Assembly: GCF_041320665.1 (NCBI RefSeq)
Contig: NZ_CP166730.1
Location: 2,046,001 to 2,110,000 of the forward strand
DNA: 64,000 nt
Direction: 5' to 3'
Origin: Comamonas sp. GB3 AK4-5
GTDB taxonomy: Bacteria; Pseudomonadota; Gammaproteobacteria; Burkholderiales; Burkholderiaceae_C
The position numbers and the translations under genes were made by a program. Under the pieces are notes generated by a model. That model ran no database searches and was not told the DNA's origin. It saw only the letters and a program-made list of their open reading frames with translations. How positions within the stretch are numbered: the stretch's first letter is position 1; each line of letters starts with the position of its first letter. Of this stretch, positions 7,022-15,215 are shown piece after piece.

Positions 7022-8701
7022 ATGAAAGAAAACCTGCCTGCGACATCCCGAAAAGCCGAAGTCCCGCCAGGGGTGAAGCTGATCTCCAAGACCGACCTCC
7101 AGGGCGTGATCACCTCGGCCAACGAGGCTTTGTGCGAGGTCAGCGGTTATTCGCTGGACGAGCTGCTGCACACCCAGCACAGCAAGCTGCGCCACCCCGA
7201 CATGCCGGAGGCCATCTTTGCCCAGATGTGGGCCACGCTGCAACGCGGCCACCTGTGGCGCGGCATGCTCAAAAACCGTTGCAAGGACGGCGGCTACTAC
7301 TGGGTGGACGCCAGTGTGGCGCCCATCAGGCGGCATGACCGGGTGATGGGCTATATGTCGGTGTGCAAGCGCGCCTCGGCCGATGCGGTGGCCGCTGCCG
7401 AGGCTTTGCATGCCCGGCTGGCCGCGGGCTACAAGCCGCGCCGTCTGCATCTGCCGCGCTGGCTGGGTGTGCGCGGAGGCATGCGGGCCGGCAGCCTGTT
7501 TGTGGCGGTGCTGATGCTGGCCGGTGGCGCCCTGGGGATGGGGGGCTTGACGCTGGCAGACCGTGCTTTCTCGCGTCTGTACCACGGCCAGCTGGAGCCG
7601 GTGGCCGCCATCGGGGCCATCGAAGTGGGGCTGCATGAGAGTCGGGCCACCATGCTGGAAATTCGCCTGGCGCGCAACGGGGGGGTACAGCCCGCGGCCA
7701 ATGGCAGACCCTCGGAGCTGGAAGCCCAGATTGCCAAGCTGCGCAGCAACCGCGATGACATCCTCCAGTTGCTGGACCAGCTCAAGGACACGACAGAAGA
7801 AGTCGCCCAGCAAAAAGCATGGCTGGTCCAGGCTTTGACCTACTACACCAACGATGGGCTGCTGCGGGTGGAGCTGGCAGCCGCACACGACGATTCAGCC
7901 CAGGTGGACCAGTTGGTGGCCCAGCGCGTGCTGCCGCTGGAGCAGCAGGCCATGGCGGCGGCCGTGGACCTGCGCTATGCGCTGCTGAATGCGGCCAAGG
8001 CGGAATACCAGGATACGTTGGAGCGCAATGCCCGCATCCGTTACTTTGCGGCGGCCGGCATTGCACTAGGCCTGCTGGTGCTGGCATTGGTGGGGCATTT
8101 GTTCATCCGCAGCATTGTGGACCCGCTCAATGCCTCCATACGCCGGTTCAACCGCATCGCCCAGGGCGATCTGCAGGGCGAGATGGATTTGTCGGACTCT
8201 GGCGAGAGCGGTCAGCTCAACCATGCGGCCGCCATCATGCAGCTGCATCTGAAGGTGATGCTCGATGAGATCGCCGTGGCGGCGCGGCGCATTCACCGCC
8301 ACTGCGCCACGCTGAATGCCACCTTGTACGGGGTGACCGAGCATTCGGAAGAGCAGCATGAGCGCGTGTATGGCGCCATCAGGGCGCTGGATGCCTTTAC
8401 GGTCGAAACCAGCGATCTGAGTGCGCGGGCAGAGCGTTTGCTGCAACTGGCCAGCCAGCAGGAGTCACCAGGTGCGGGCGAGTCGCTGGTGCAGGACGCA
8501 CGCGAGCTGGCCACCGCGACCCGGCTGGCCGCCTTCGGCACCGAGGAGGTGGCGCGCAGCATGCACCAGGTGGCCGAGTTGATCGTGGAAAACCGGGGGG
8601 AGGCCCAGCGCGCCTGGCTGGCATCGGAAGCGCTCAAGCAGACGGCGGGCGAACTCAAGCTGCTGCTGGACTACTTCGAGCTGCCCGCGCCTGCGCCGTA
8701 A
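7022..8701 (+). CDS. Aer-like PAS/HAMP membrane receptor with atypical output, copy 2
   Basis: A 559-aa paralogue of the product of 3876-5573 with the same architecture: PAS (about 20-115), membrane helix, extracytoplasmic helical region, second helix, HAMP-like segment and short helical C-terminus ending YFELPAPAP. It also lacks the CheW/CheA-binding tip. PAS residues differ in the cofactor-pocket region (TSANEALCEVSGYSLDELLHTQHSKLRHPDMPE by position against the TYANEAF... of copy 1), and the extracytoplasmic part differs more than the membrane-proximal part. I infer that the copies could sense different signals while sharing output. ATG 7022 is chosen because it matches the start of copy 1. 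The gene ends 10 bp before a small mobile element. Confidence 0.75.
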   Translation: MKENLPATSRKAEVPPGVKLISKTDLQGVITSANEALCEVSGYSLDELLHTQHSKLRHPDMPEAIFAQMWATLQRGHLWRGMLKNRCKDGGYYWVDASVAPIRRHDRVMGYMSVCKRASADAVAAAEALHARLAAGYKPRRLHLPRWLGVRGGMRAGSLFVAVLMLAGGALGMGGLTLADRAFSRLYHGQLEPVAAIGAIEVGLHESRATMLEIRLARNGGVQPAANGRPSELEAQIAKLRSNRDDILQLLDQLKDTTEEVAQQKAWLVQALTYYTNDGLLRVELAAAHDDSAQVDQLVAQRVLPLEQQAMAAAVDLRYALLNAAKAEYQDTLERNARIRYFAAAGIALGLLVLALVGHLFIRSIVDPLNASIRRFNRIAQGDLQGEMDLSDSGESGQLNHAAAIMQLHLKVMLDEIAVAARRIHRHCATLNATLYGVTEHSEEQHERVYGAIRALDAFTVETSDLSARAERLLQLASQQESPGAGESLVQDARELATATRLAAFGTEEVARSMHQVAELIVENRGEAQRAWLASEALKQTAGELKLLLDYFELPAPAP

Positions 8702-8711
8702 AAAGCGCCTA

Positions 8712-8766
8712 GAGCGTGTTGGCGATCTCTACACTGGCGCGCCGCGAGGAGATCGTGAACACGTTC
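8712..8766. mobile_element. 55-bp internally deleted derivative of the IS5-like element
   Basis: It consists of little more than the two ends of the 266-bp element: GAGCGTGTTGGCGATCTC at the left and GAGATCGTGAACACGTTC at the right, with some 19 bp between. The flanks are CTA on the left and TTA (8767-8769) on the right; the latter is also the stop codon of argA read on the minus strand. The ends carry more substitutions than copy 1. Confidence 0.7.
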
Positions 8767-10113
8767 TTAAAGCTGCTTGACCAGCACCTGGCTCTTGCGG
8801 CTCCAGTTGTACTTGGCCTTGCGCGCCTCGGGCAGCCAGTCCGGATCCACGGGCTGGAAGCCGCGCTTGATGAACCAGTGCATGGTGCGCGTGGTCAGCA
8901 CAAACATGCTGGTGCAGCCCAGTGCGCGGGCGCGCTGCTCGATGCGCTTGAGCAGCTTCTCACCGTCGCCCGTGCCCTGGCTTTTGGGCGAGACGGTGAC
9001 GGCCGCCATCTCGGCGGTCTTGGATTCCAGATAGGGGTGAAGGGCTGCGCAGCCGAAGATCACGCCGTCATGCTCGATCACGGTGTAGCTGGCAATGTCG
9101 CGCTCGATTTCGGTGCGGTCACGCTTGACCAGGGTGCCATCGCGCTCGAAGGGTTCGATCAGCTGGATGATGCCGCCCACATCGTCGATGGTGGCCTCGC
9201 GCAGCTCTTCCAGCTTCTCGTCGATGACCATGGTGCCTATGCCGTCGTGCACATAGATTTCCAGCAGCAGCGCCCCGTCCACGGCAAAAGGCAGGATGTG
9301 GCTGCGCTCCACGCCATGCTCGCAGGCGCGCACACAATGCTGCAGGTAAAAGCCGGCGTCGGCCGGGCTTTGCGCCGGAGGCAGCTGGGCCAGCAGGCGG
9401 CGGGCGCTGTCCACCGGCAACTCGGTGTTGATGGGGTTGTCCTCGCCCTCGGGCTCCAGAGGCTGGGTGCGTATGCCGGCCACCTCGGTCATGAAGAGCA
9501 GCTTGTCGGCCTTGAGCTCGGTGGCCACGCGCGTGGCGACTTCCTCCATGCCCAGGTTGAAGGCCTCGCCCGTGGGTGAAAAGCCAAAGGGCGAGATCAG
9601 CACCATGGCCTGGGAGTCCAGTGCCCGGCGAATGCCTTCCACATCGACCTTGCGCACCAGGCCGGAGTGCATAAAGTCCACCCCGTCCACGATGCCCACC
9701 GGGCGTGCGGTGAGGAAGTTGCCTGAAATGACCCGCACGCGCGCACCGGCCATGGGGGTGTTGGGCAGGCCCTGGCTGAAGGCGGCCTCGATCTCATAGC
9801 GCAGCTGGCCGGCGGCCTCCTGGGCGCAGTCCAGGGCGATGGAGTCGGTCACGCGCACACCGTTGTAGTAGCGCGGCTCCTGGCCCTTGAGGCGCAGCTG
9901 CTCGTTCACCTGGGGTCGAAAGCCATGCACCAGCACAATCTTCACGCCCATGGCCTGGATCAGCGCCAGGTCTTGCACGATGCCCTGCAGCTTGCCGGCG
10001 GCAATGGCTTCGCCGGTCAGGCCCACCACGAACGTCTGGTGTCGGAATTTGTGGATATAGGGGGCCACAGACCGGAACCAGGGGACAAAGGTGAAATTGA
10101 AAACCGTGGACAT
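8767..10113 (-). CDS. argA: N-acetylglutamate synthase (amino-acid N-acetyltransferase)
   Basis: Catalyses the first step of arginine biosynthesis, acetyl-CoA plus glutamate to N-acetylglutamate, in the cytoplasm. The 448-aa product has an N-terminal amino-acid-kinase-like domain (VLVHGFRPQVNEQL, LISPFGFSPTGEAFNL, residues about 20-280) and a C-terminal GNAT acetyltransferase domain (AAVTVSPKSQGTGDGEKLLKRIE by position about 370-395). This is the standard ArgA architecture and length. The reading frame stays open upstream of 10113, but MSTVFNF is the usual beginning of betaproteobacterial ArgA, so that ATG is chosen. The gene stands alone. Its TAA coincides with the TTA target repeat of the 55-bp mobile element, so an element inserted right at the stop codon. 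Confidence 0.93.
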   Translation of the reverse strand: MSTVFNFTFVPWFRSVAPYIHKFRHQTFVVGLTGEAIAAGKLQGIVQDLALIQAMGVKIVLVHGFRPQVNEQLRLKGQEPRYYNGVRVTDSIALDCAQEAAGQLRYEIEAAFSQGLPNTPMAGARVRVISGNFLTARPVGIVDGVDFMHSGLVRKVDVEGIRRALDSQAMVLISPFGFSPTGEAFNLGMEEVATRVATELKADKLLFMTEVAGIRTQPLEPEGEDNPINTELPVDSARRLLAQLPPAQSPADAGFYLQHCVRACEHGVERSHILPFAVDGALLLEIYVHDGIGTMVIDEKLEELREATIDDVGGIIQLIEPFERDGTLVKRDRTEIERDIASYTVIEHDGVIFGCAALHPYLESKTAEMAAVTVSPKSQGTGDGEKLLKRIEQRARALGCTSMFVLTTRTMHWFIKRGFQPVDPDWLPEARKAKYNWSRKSQVLVKQL

Positions 10114-10421
10114 GTGGGTGCAGACAGTGGGGGCGAGAGAGTCCAGTCCGCCGGCCAGGCATGCTGCCTTGCCGACCTCAGAGGGGCAAAAGGCCCGCCA
10201 CTTTGGAAGAAGGGCGAGCCAGGTCAGCCGCGAGTGTAGCGGCGCACCAGGGCGTGCTGCAGAAGTTTTTGCAGTTGTGCCTGCACGCAAGCGATGCTGT
10301 CGCGCAGGCCGCACGCGGGCTGCGGTGCTCGAAATCCCATGAAATCAGCCTGAAGCGCATGCTGCAAGCACTGAGAGCGCTTTCTTTTTGAGAGCGTTTG
10401 GCACAGGCGCTGCGGCCGGCA

Positions 10422-11651
10422 TCAGGCCGGCAGAGAGCTGCCCGGGCGGGCTCCACGCCCTTGCACCGCCAGCAACACCAACACCAGGGCTATCAGCGGC
10501 AGCATGCCTGCATTGATCTTGGCCCAGCCCACGCTGTGCATCAGCTGGCCGGAGCCGAACGAGGCCATGGCCACGGTGCCGAACACCAAAAAATCATTCA
10601 GCGCCTGCACCTTGGCGCGTTCGCTGGGGCGGTAGCACTCGGTCAGCAACGAGGTGGCGCCGATGAAGCCAAAGTTCCAGCCCAGGCCCAGCAGCACCAG
10701 CGAGCCCCAGAAATGGGTTAACGAAAGCCCGGCCAGGGCCAGCAGTCCGGAGACTGCAATCAGCACCAGACCCAGGGCGGTGATGCGGCGCTTGCCAAAG
10801 CGGGCAATCAGCCGGCCGGTGAAAAAGCTGGGCGCAAACATGGCCAGCACATGCCACTGAATGCCCAGTGCCGCCTCGCCCACGCTGTGGCCGCAGCCCA
10901 CCATGGCCATGGGCGCGGCCGTCATCAGAAACGACATCAGGCCGTAGCTGACCACGCCGGCCGCGGCGGCCACCACAAACTGGGGCGAGCGCGCAATCTC
11001 TGCCAGCGGCCGTGCGTCCGTGGCCACGGCCTTGGGCGCTGGTGGCGGCAGGCGCAGGCCGGCCAGCAGCGGCAGGGCCAGCAAGGCCAGCAGGGCCTGG
11101 CTGTAGAAGCTGCCGGCAAAAGGCGTCATGGGCAGGGCGTCACGCGTCCAGATCACTACCTGCGGGCCAATGATGGCGGCAATCAGCCCGCCCACCATCA
11201 CCCGTGAAATCGCCTGGGCCTGGCGCGAAGGCTCACCCACCGCATCGGTGGCGGCAAAGCGGTAGCTCTGCACGCAGGCGCCGTAGAAACCCGCCAATGC
11301 CGTGCCCAGGCAAAACAGCATGAAGTTGGACTGGGCAATGCCCTGGGCTGCCACCAGGCCCGAAAGCAGGCCCATGACGGCCCCCAGTACATAGGCTGTG
11401 CGCCGCCCTTGGCGGTGCATCAACCAGGCGGCAGGCAGCGTGGACAGGGCCAGCCCCAGTTGGTAGAGGCTGACCGGCAGCGTGGCCGCAGACGGGTTGC
11501 TGGACAGCTGCTGGCCCACGAGCCCGCCCAGGGAAATGATGATGGGGGGCGAGGCACCACCCAGGGACTGGGCCGCCACCAACAAGCCCAGGTTGCGCCG
11601 GGAAGAAGGGGCTGAGGCGTGCGTGGTGGGCGTAGGCGAAGAGGCAGTCAT
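10422..11651 (-). CDS. major facilitator superfamily transporter
   Basis: A 409-aa inner-membrane protein with about twelve hydrophobic segments. The family signature between helices 2 and 3 appears as WLMHRQGRR, and a second basic loop (RLIARFGKRR) falls at the matching place in the C-terminal half. The substrate cannot be told; the sequence resembles the YnfM/drug-efflux side of the superfamily only in general terms. The frame is open further upstream, but those codons run through low-complexity sequence into a mobile element, so ATG 11651 (MTASSPTP) is preferred. The closest upstream neighbour is the 269-bp element at 11699, which separates it from its original promoter region or supplies new sequence there. 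Confidence 0.8.
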   Translation of the reverse strand: MTASSPTPTTHASAPSSRRNLGLLVAAQSLGGASPPIIISLGGLVGQQLSSNPSAATLPVSLYQLGLALSTLPAAWLMHRQGRRTAYVLGAVMGLLSGLVAAQGIAQSNFMLFCLGTALAGFYGACVQSYRFAATDAVGEPSRQAQAISRVMVGGLIAAIIGPQVVIWTRDALPMTPFAGSFYSQALLALLALPLLAGLRLPPPAPKAVATDARPLAEIARSPQFVVAAAAGVVSYGLMSFLMTAAPMAMVGCGHSVGEAALGIQWHVLAMFAPSFFTGRLIARFGKRRITALGLVLIAVSGLLALAGLSLTHFWGSLVLLGLGWNFGFIGATSLLTECYRPSERAKVQALNDFLVFGTVAMASFGSGQLMHSVGWAKINAGMLPLIALVLVLLAVQGRGARPGSSLPA

Positions 11652-11698
11652 GGCAGAGCGGGCGGGCGCGGGTGAAGGTAGGCAGCGATGTTGGCTAA

Positions 11699-11967
11699 GA
11701 GTGTGTTTGCGATCTCTACGCAGGCGCGTTGGAGCGCAATCGGGATGCGTTCGAGCCGGTGGGGCGCAGCTTGCACTCATGTGCAAGCAAGCCACAGCGC
11801 GAAGAAATCGCCCGATTTCGCTCCAACCCTGTGGGCCAGTGGCTTTGCGGACGGTCTACGGCGTTGCGAATCCTCGCAATAGCACGGCTATTGCTGCGGT
11901 GTCGCGCCTTGTATCCCATCCCGAAAAGACACTGGCGCGCCGCGAGGAGATCGTCGCAAACACGCTC
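11699..11967. mobile_element. 269-bp non-autonomous IS5-like element, copy 2 (inverted)
   Basis: About 90% alike, end to end, to the reverse complement of the element at 2205-2470. Its left end reads GAGTGTGTTTGCGATCTC and its right end reads GAGATCGTCGCAAACACGCTC, so changes in one end are mirrored in the other apart from a short insertion. It is flanked by TAA (11696-11698) and TGA (11968-11970), both of the TNA type but not identical. The internal frame (TTG at 11729, forward) is open and encodes a peptide close to that of copy 1. It lies 47 bp upstream of the MFS gene start. Confidence 0.8.
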
Positions 11968-12265
11968 TGAACACTATGAGGGCTGTATGAAGACCTGTCT
12001 GTCACCTGCAGGCGGGCCGATGGCCCGGCGCACTGCTTTTGCGCCAGATCAGGGTCTGCAAGCGGGCACAGCCTAGCATGGGCCCATTTTGAGAAGTGTG
12101 TGGGTGTTCACGCGCGAAGCATCACGCAGGCCAACCACCACGGGGCGCGGGAGCCTGGGCTTTCGCATGGGCTGCAGCGTGCCGGAGGGGATTGCGCTGC
12201 GCGAGGGCCGCACATGGCAGTGCACAGGCCCTTTGACATAGGTTCTTGCTGGGAGGGTTGTGCAT

Positions 12266-12514
12266 ATGGATGGGGCCATTGTCTACCTGCTGATTGCCGT
12301 GCTGGCGGCATTCACGCTGTCGTTTTTGCTGGTCTTTCACCTGCCCGATGGCCGCTGGGTGGATGGCATAGGCCTGTTCTTCGGTGGCCTGGGCAGCGTG
12401 GGCCTGTTCTATCTGTTCGTGCTCATCAACGACGGCCCGCGCGACACCCAGCCCCCGCGCCCGGTGCGGGCCGCAGTGACCTGGGCGGCGGGGGAGGGCG
12501 CTGCGAAGCGTTGA
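12266..12514 (+). CDS. small membrane protein of unknown function
   Basis: An 82-aa product with two hydrophobic stretches (IVYLLIAVLAAFTLSFLLVF and a second near LFFGGLGSVGLFYLFVLI) joined by a short charged turn (HLPDGRWVDG), and a Pro/Arg-rich cytoplasmic tail. GGGAGGG at 12251-12257 is 8 nt from ATG 12266, which makes this start better than the in-frame GTG at 12260. I do not recognise the family. It converges with the metallophosphoesterase gene, leaving 33 bp between stops. Confidence 0.6.
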   Translation: MDGAIVYLLIAVLAAFTLSFLLVFHLPDGRWVDGIGLFFGGLGSVGLFYLFVLINDGPRDTQPPRPVRAAVTWAAGEGAAKR

Positions 12515-12547
12515 TGCCGCGTGGCAGGGAGGGGGCGAAAACCGCGT

Positions 12548-13756
12548 CTACGACGGGCTGCGCAACACCAGCAGATCGATGCTGGAAGGCACACCCAGGC
12601 GCAGCGCAAAGCCGGCCCACAGGCCTGCGCCGCTGCTGACAAAGAGCGTCATGGGGCCCAGGTCGTAGCGCCCGCGCACAAAGCCGTCGTTGAAGGGAGC
12701 CACCAGCCAACGGTCCAGGCCCACGATATGGCCGCCATGGGTGTGGCCGGAAATCTGCAGGTCCACACCATGCTGGGCATTGCTGCGTGCCAGCTTGGGC
12801 TGGTGGGCCAGCAACAGGTGAAAGTCAGCCCCCTGGGCCTGCTGCGCCACGGCTTCGATATCGGGCGGTAGGCCTTCGGGCACCAGCGGGTCGCTGTTCT
12901 GGGGCGAAAGGCGGCCATAGGCCGGATCGCCCACGCCCGAGATCGCCACGCGCTGGCCCCGGATGTCCACCACGCGCGACTGGTTCTCCAGATAGTGCAG
13001 CGGCGACTGGCGCAGCACCCTGGCCCAGGCGTCATAGCCGCCGTAGTACTCGTGGTTGCCGGGCGCGGCCCATACGCCATGGGGCGCTTGCAACTGGCGC
13101 AGCGGGGCCAGGTGTACGGCCTGGGTGGGTGCGTCCCCATCCACGAGGTCGCCGGGCAGCACAATCAGGTCGGGTTGCGCGGCCAGGGTGCGTTCCACCA
13201 GGGCCTGCACATAGGCCGCGTTGTTCACCGGGCTGGCGTGCATATCGGCCAGCACGGCCACGCGCAGGCCATCCAGGGCCGCAGGCAGCTGCGGCAGGCT
13301 CAGGGTCTGCTCGCGCAGCTGGGGCACTTTCAGGCCCTGCAGCGTGCCATATCCCGCCACCAGCAGGCCCAGTGCAGCCGCTGCCACCGAGGGCCAGGTT
13401 TTGCGCCAGTGTCGGGCATGGCGGCCGGCCAGCAACCAGACCAGATCGCGCAACACGGCCAGCAGCCAGGCCAGCAGCAAGGAGGCCAGCAACCAGCCGC
13501 TGACCACCTGCAGGGGCGCAATGACGTCATAGGACAAGGTGGTATTGCGCACGATCCACAGCATCAATGCCGTGGAAAGGCCTAGCAGCGTGGTGGTGCC
13601 AAGCGCTCCGTAAAAAACACGGCCATGCACGGCCCGCAGCGGATACCACAGCCACAGGGCCAACAAGGGAACGGCCACAGCGGCCCAAAAGACGATCACG
13701 GTGAGGAAATGTGGCTGAAGTGGAAGGAAATGCTGCAGAGCGCAGCGGCGGCACAA
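12548..13756 (-). CDS. membrane-anchored metallophosphoesterase (YkuE/YaeI-like)
   Basis: The product is about 402 aa. The N-terminal 145 residues contain four hydrophobic helices; the rest is a calcineurin-like phosphoesterase with all metal-binding motifs: ADMHAS (DxH), GDLVDGD, GNHEYYGG and HTHGGH. Such proteins of the YkuE/YaeI group act on phospholipid-type or pyrophosphate substrates at the membrane, but the substrate here is unknown. The start is uncertain: the longest frame begins with TTG at 13756, and a GTG at about 13705 just before the first helix (VIVFWAAVAVPLL) is an alternative. No strong ribosome-binding site decides between them. No partner gene is adjacent. Confidence 0.8.
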   Translation of the reverse strand: MCRRCALQHFLPLQPHFLTVIVFWAAVAVPLLALWLWYPLRAVHGRVFYGALGTTTLLGLSTALMLWIVRNTTLSYDVIAPLQVVSGWLLASLLLAWLLAVLRDLVWLLAGRHARHWRKTWPSVAAAALGLLVAGYGTLQGLKVPQLREQTLSLPQLPAALDGLRVAVLADMHASPVNNAAYVQALVERTLAAQPDLIVLPGDLVDGDAPTQAVHLAPLRQLQAPHGVWAAPGNHEYYGGYDAWARVLRQSPLHYLENQSRVVDIRGQRVAISGVGDPAYGRLSPQNSDPLVPEGLPPDIEAVAQQAQGADFHLLLAHQPKLARSNAQHGVDLQISGHTHGGHIVGLDRWLVAPFNDGFVRGRYDLGPMTLFVSSGAGLWAGFALRLGVPSSIDLLVLRSPS

Positions 13757-13836
13757 ACTGGGGTTGGGGTGCAGAGCGGGGCAGAAAGTTCCCTGCGCGG
13801 CAGATGCCGAGTCTGACCGACCCTGAGCAAATCTGA

Positions 13837-14001
13837 CTATGGCAGGTCGGGGCGGCGGTCATTGTCTGTGCTGTCTGCAGTGCCAGTGCGCATGCAGCGG
13901 TCCACCCATTCTTCCACGCACTCGCGTGGCACCACCATGTCCCTGAGCAAGGCGGACATCAAGAGCACGGTCAGCAGCACCAGCAGGCGTTTGAAGGCCA
14001 C
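13837..14001 (-). CDS. 54-aa single-span membrane peptide
   Basis: On the minus strand a GTG at 14001 preceded by AAGGAG with 6-nt spacing opens a 54-codon frame ending in TAG (13837-13839). The product begins VAFKRLLVLLTVLLMSALL, a basic residue pair followed by one hydrophobic helix. It continues with a short acidic segment holding two cysteines (RECVEEWVDRC) and a polar tail. The good ribosome-binding site and the signal-anchor-like start support a real gene. I do not recognise the family. Confidence 0.6.
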   Translation of the reverse strand: MAFKRLLVLLTVLLMSALLRDMVVPRECVEEWVDRCMRTGTADSTDNDRRPDLP

Positions 14002-14289
14002 AAAAACTCCTTGGGGAGATGGAGAGGGGGATGTGGCCAGTTTTCAAGCAGGCGGTGAATACCGTGTGAAGCGCATGTAAATCTGCGCCAAAGTTTTGTA
14101 GGTTGCGCTACCAATCGTGCTTGCCGGAACGCCGCTTCAGAGGGGGGCTTATGCCGCTAGCGGGGCGATGTGCATGCCGCCATACCGTCTGTCCCAGAGG
14201 CTTAAGCCAGGCCTAAGCCGGTCGCCAACAATGGACTGACCGCATCCCCTGATGCGCATTGCGATGGACTATCCAGAAAGGAGCACACC

Positions 14290-14706
14290 ATGCAAAACAG
14301 GCAAGAGCAGGGAGCCCGCACCGTAGCGGCCATACGTTTGGGCGACATATTGCGCAGAGGGCGTACATGGTGGGCCGTGGGTGCGGTGGCGGGCGCTGCC
14401 GCGCTGTCGGGTTGTGCCGTGGTGCCCGCTTCGCCGGTGTACGGGCCGGGCTATTACCAGGGCGAGTACATCGCCGGTGCCGGCGCACCGCCCGCTCCCT
14501 ATGTGGAGACCATTCCCCTGGCCCCCTTTGTGGGCGCCATCTGGATCGGGGGCTTCTGGGACTGGGAGGGGGGACGCCATGTCTGGCGACCTGGTCACTA
14601 CGATCGCCCGCGTCCCGGCTTCAGCTACCGCCAGCCGGGCTGGCATGCCGGCCCTGATGGCCGCTGGATGTTGCACCGGGGCGGCTGGGAGCGCGGTCGC
14701 CGCTGA
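14290..14706 (+). CDS. YXWGXW-repeat lipoprotein
   Basis: A 138-aa envelope protein. After an Arg-rich beginning and a hydrophobic helix, ALSGC forms a lipobox with the modified cysteine near residue 42, so the mature protein should be a lipoprotein. The C-terminal half carries the aromatic repeat typical of this family: IWIGGFWDWEGGRHVWRPGHY followed, by position, by variants ending in GRWMLHRGGWERGRR. Members are common in Burkholderiales and their function is unknown. AGAAAGGAG lies 7 nt before the ATG. No operon partner is evident. Confidence 0.75.
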   Translation: MQNRQEQGARTVAAIRLGDILRRGRTWWAVGAVAGAAALSGCAVVPASPVYGPGYYQGEYIAGAGAPPAPYVETIPLAPFVGAIWIGGFWDWEGGRHVWRPGHYDRPRPGFSYRQPGWHAGPDGRWMLHRGGWERGRR

Positions 14707-14922
14707 TGGCCGATGAGAAAGGCTGCAGGGCCAGATTGCCGCAAGGCCCTGCAGCCCCTATACTTTGCGCCTTTCTCCAACCCTCACCGCTACTGAGGTG
14801 CACCATGCCCCGCCGCACAGTTCTCTGCTGAACGACATTGCCACACGCTGACCTGGTCATTGCCCGGTCATTTCTTGCGTGTGCGCTGCGGTGCGTGGCT
14901 TTCCTTTTTGCCTGATTCACGC

Positions 14923-14960
14923 CGCTCCCAATGCCTGGGAGCGTTGGCATTGCACTTGTG
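14923..14960 (+). promoter_or_regulatory. hairpin and sigma-54-like element upstream of the RNA-repair operon
   Basis: CGCTCCCA (14923-14930) and TGGGAGCG (14936-14943) form a perfect 8-bp stem. Directly after it TGGCATTGCACTTGT (14945-14959) resembles the sigma-54 -24/-12 pattern TGGCAC-N5-TTGC, with one departure in the last base of the -12 box. It lies 256 bp before the RNA ligase start. Several bacterial RNA-repair operons are sigma-54 controlled, but no sigma-54 activator gene is adjacent here. The 509 bp from 14707 to 15215 show nothing else I can support. Confidence 0.25.
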
Positions 14961-15215
14961 TTTGTGCTTTTGCTGAATCCGGCCTGCTTGTGTAGCCATC
15001 TTCTTTCAGGCCTTTTGCGTTGTCCCCTCTTTGGCGGACCAGGCCTTTGCTGCGTCGTGGCGCAGTCGCTCTCAGCTTTTCACACGTCCTGCGGCCTCGC
15101 TGCGGGTCGTTTCCTTTTTCAAGATCTGCGCGCACCAAAGCGCGAGCCAGGCCTGCCGCAGCGCAGGCCGCCGGCTCCTGCCGTGCCGGCGCAGGTCGCG
15201 TTTGGAAAGCTCGAT

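Larger units (their letters stand above)
2641..8701 (+). repeat. tandem duplication of a two-gene cassette (2641-5573 and 5785-8701)
   Basis: Two consecutive units each contain the same promoter, a 382-codon HD-GYP-like gene, an intergenic TCCTAGAGAAAG segment and a receptor gene. Gene order, spacing (15 bp between stop and next ATG in both) and protein lengths (382/382; 565/559) are conserved, while the proteins differ at scattered positions. The duplication is therefore not recent, and both units have kept open frames. The roughly 210 bp between units is not duplicated and holds a terminator-like hairpin. Confidence 0.95.

Noticed and set aside
3678..8450. Long open frames (several hundred codons) antisense to the receptor and HD-GYP genes
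   Set aside because: They mirror the GC-rich codon pattern of the forward genes, are rich in Gln/His/Arg as expected from antisense reading, and lack domains and ribosome-binding sites.
12100..12639. 179-codon forward frame covering the small membrane protein gene
   Set aside because: It uses another frame through the ribosome-binding site and runs into the 3' end of the converging phosphoesterase gene; the 82-aa frame has better start and hydrophobic pattern.
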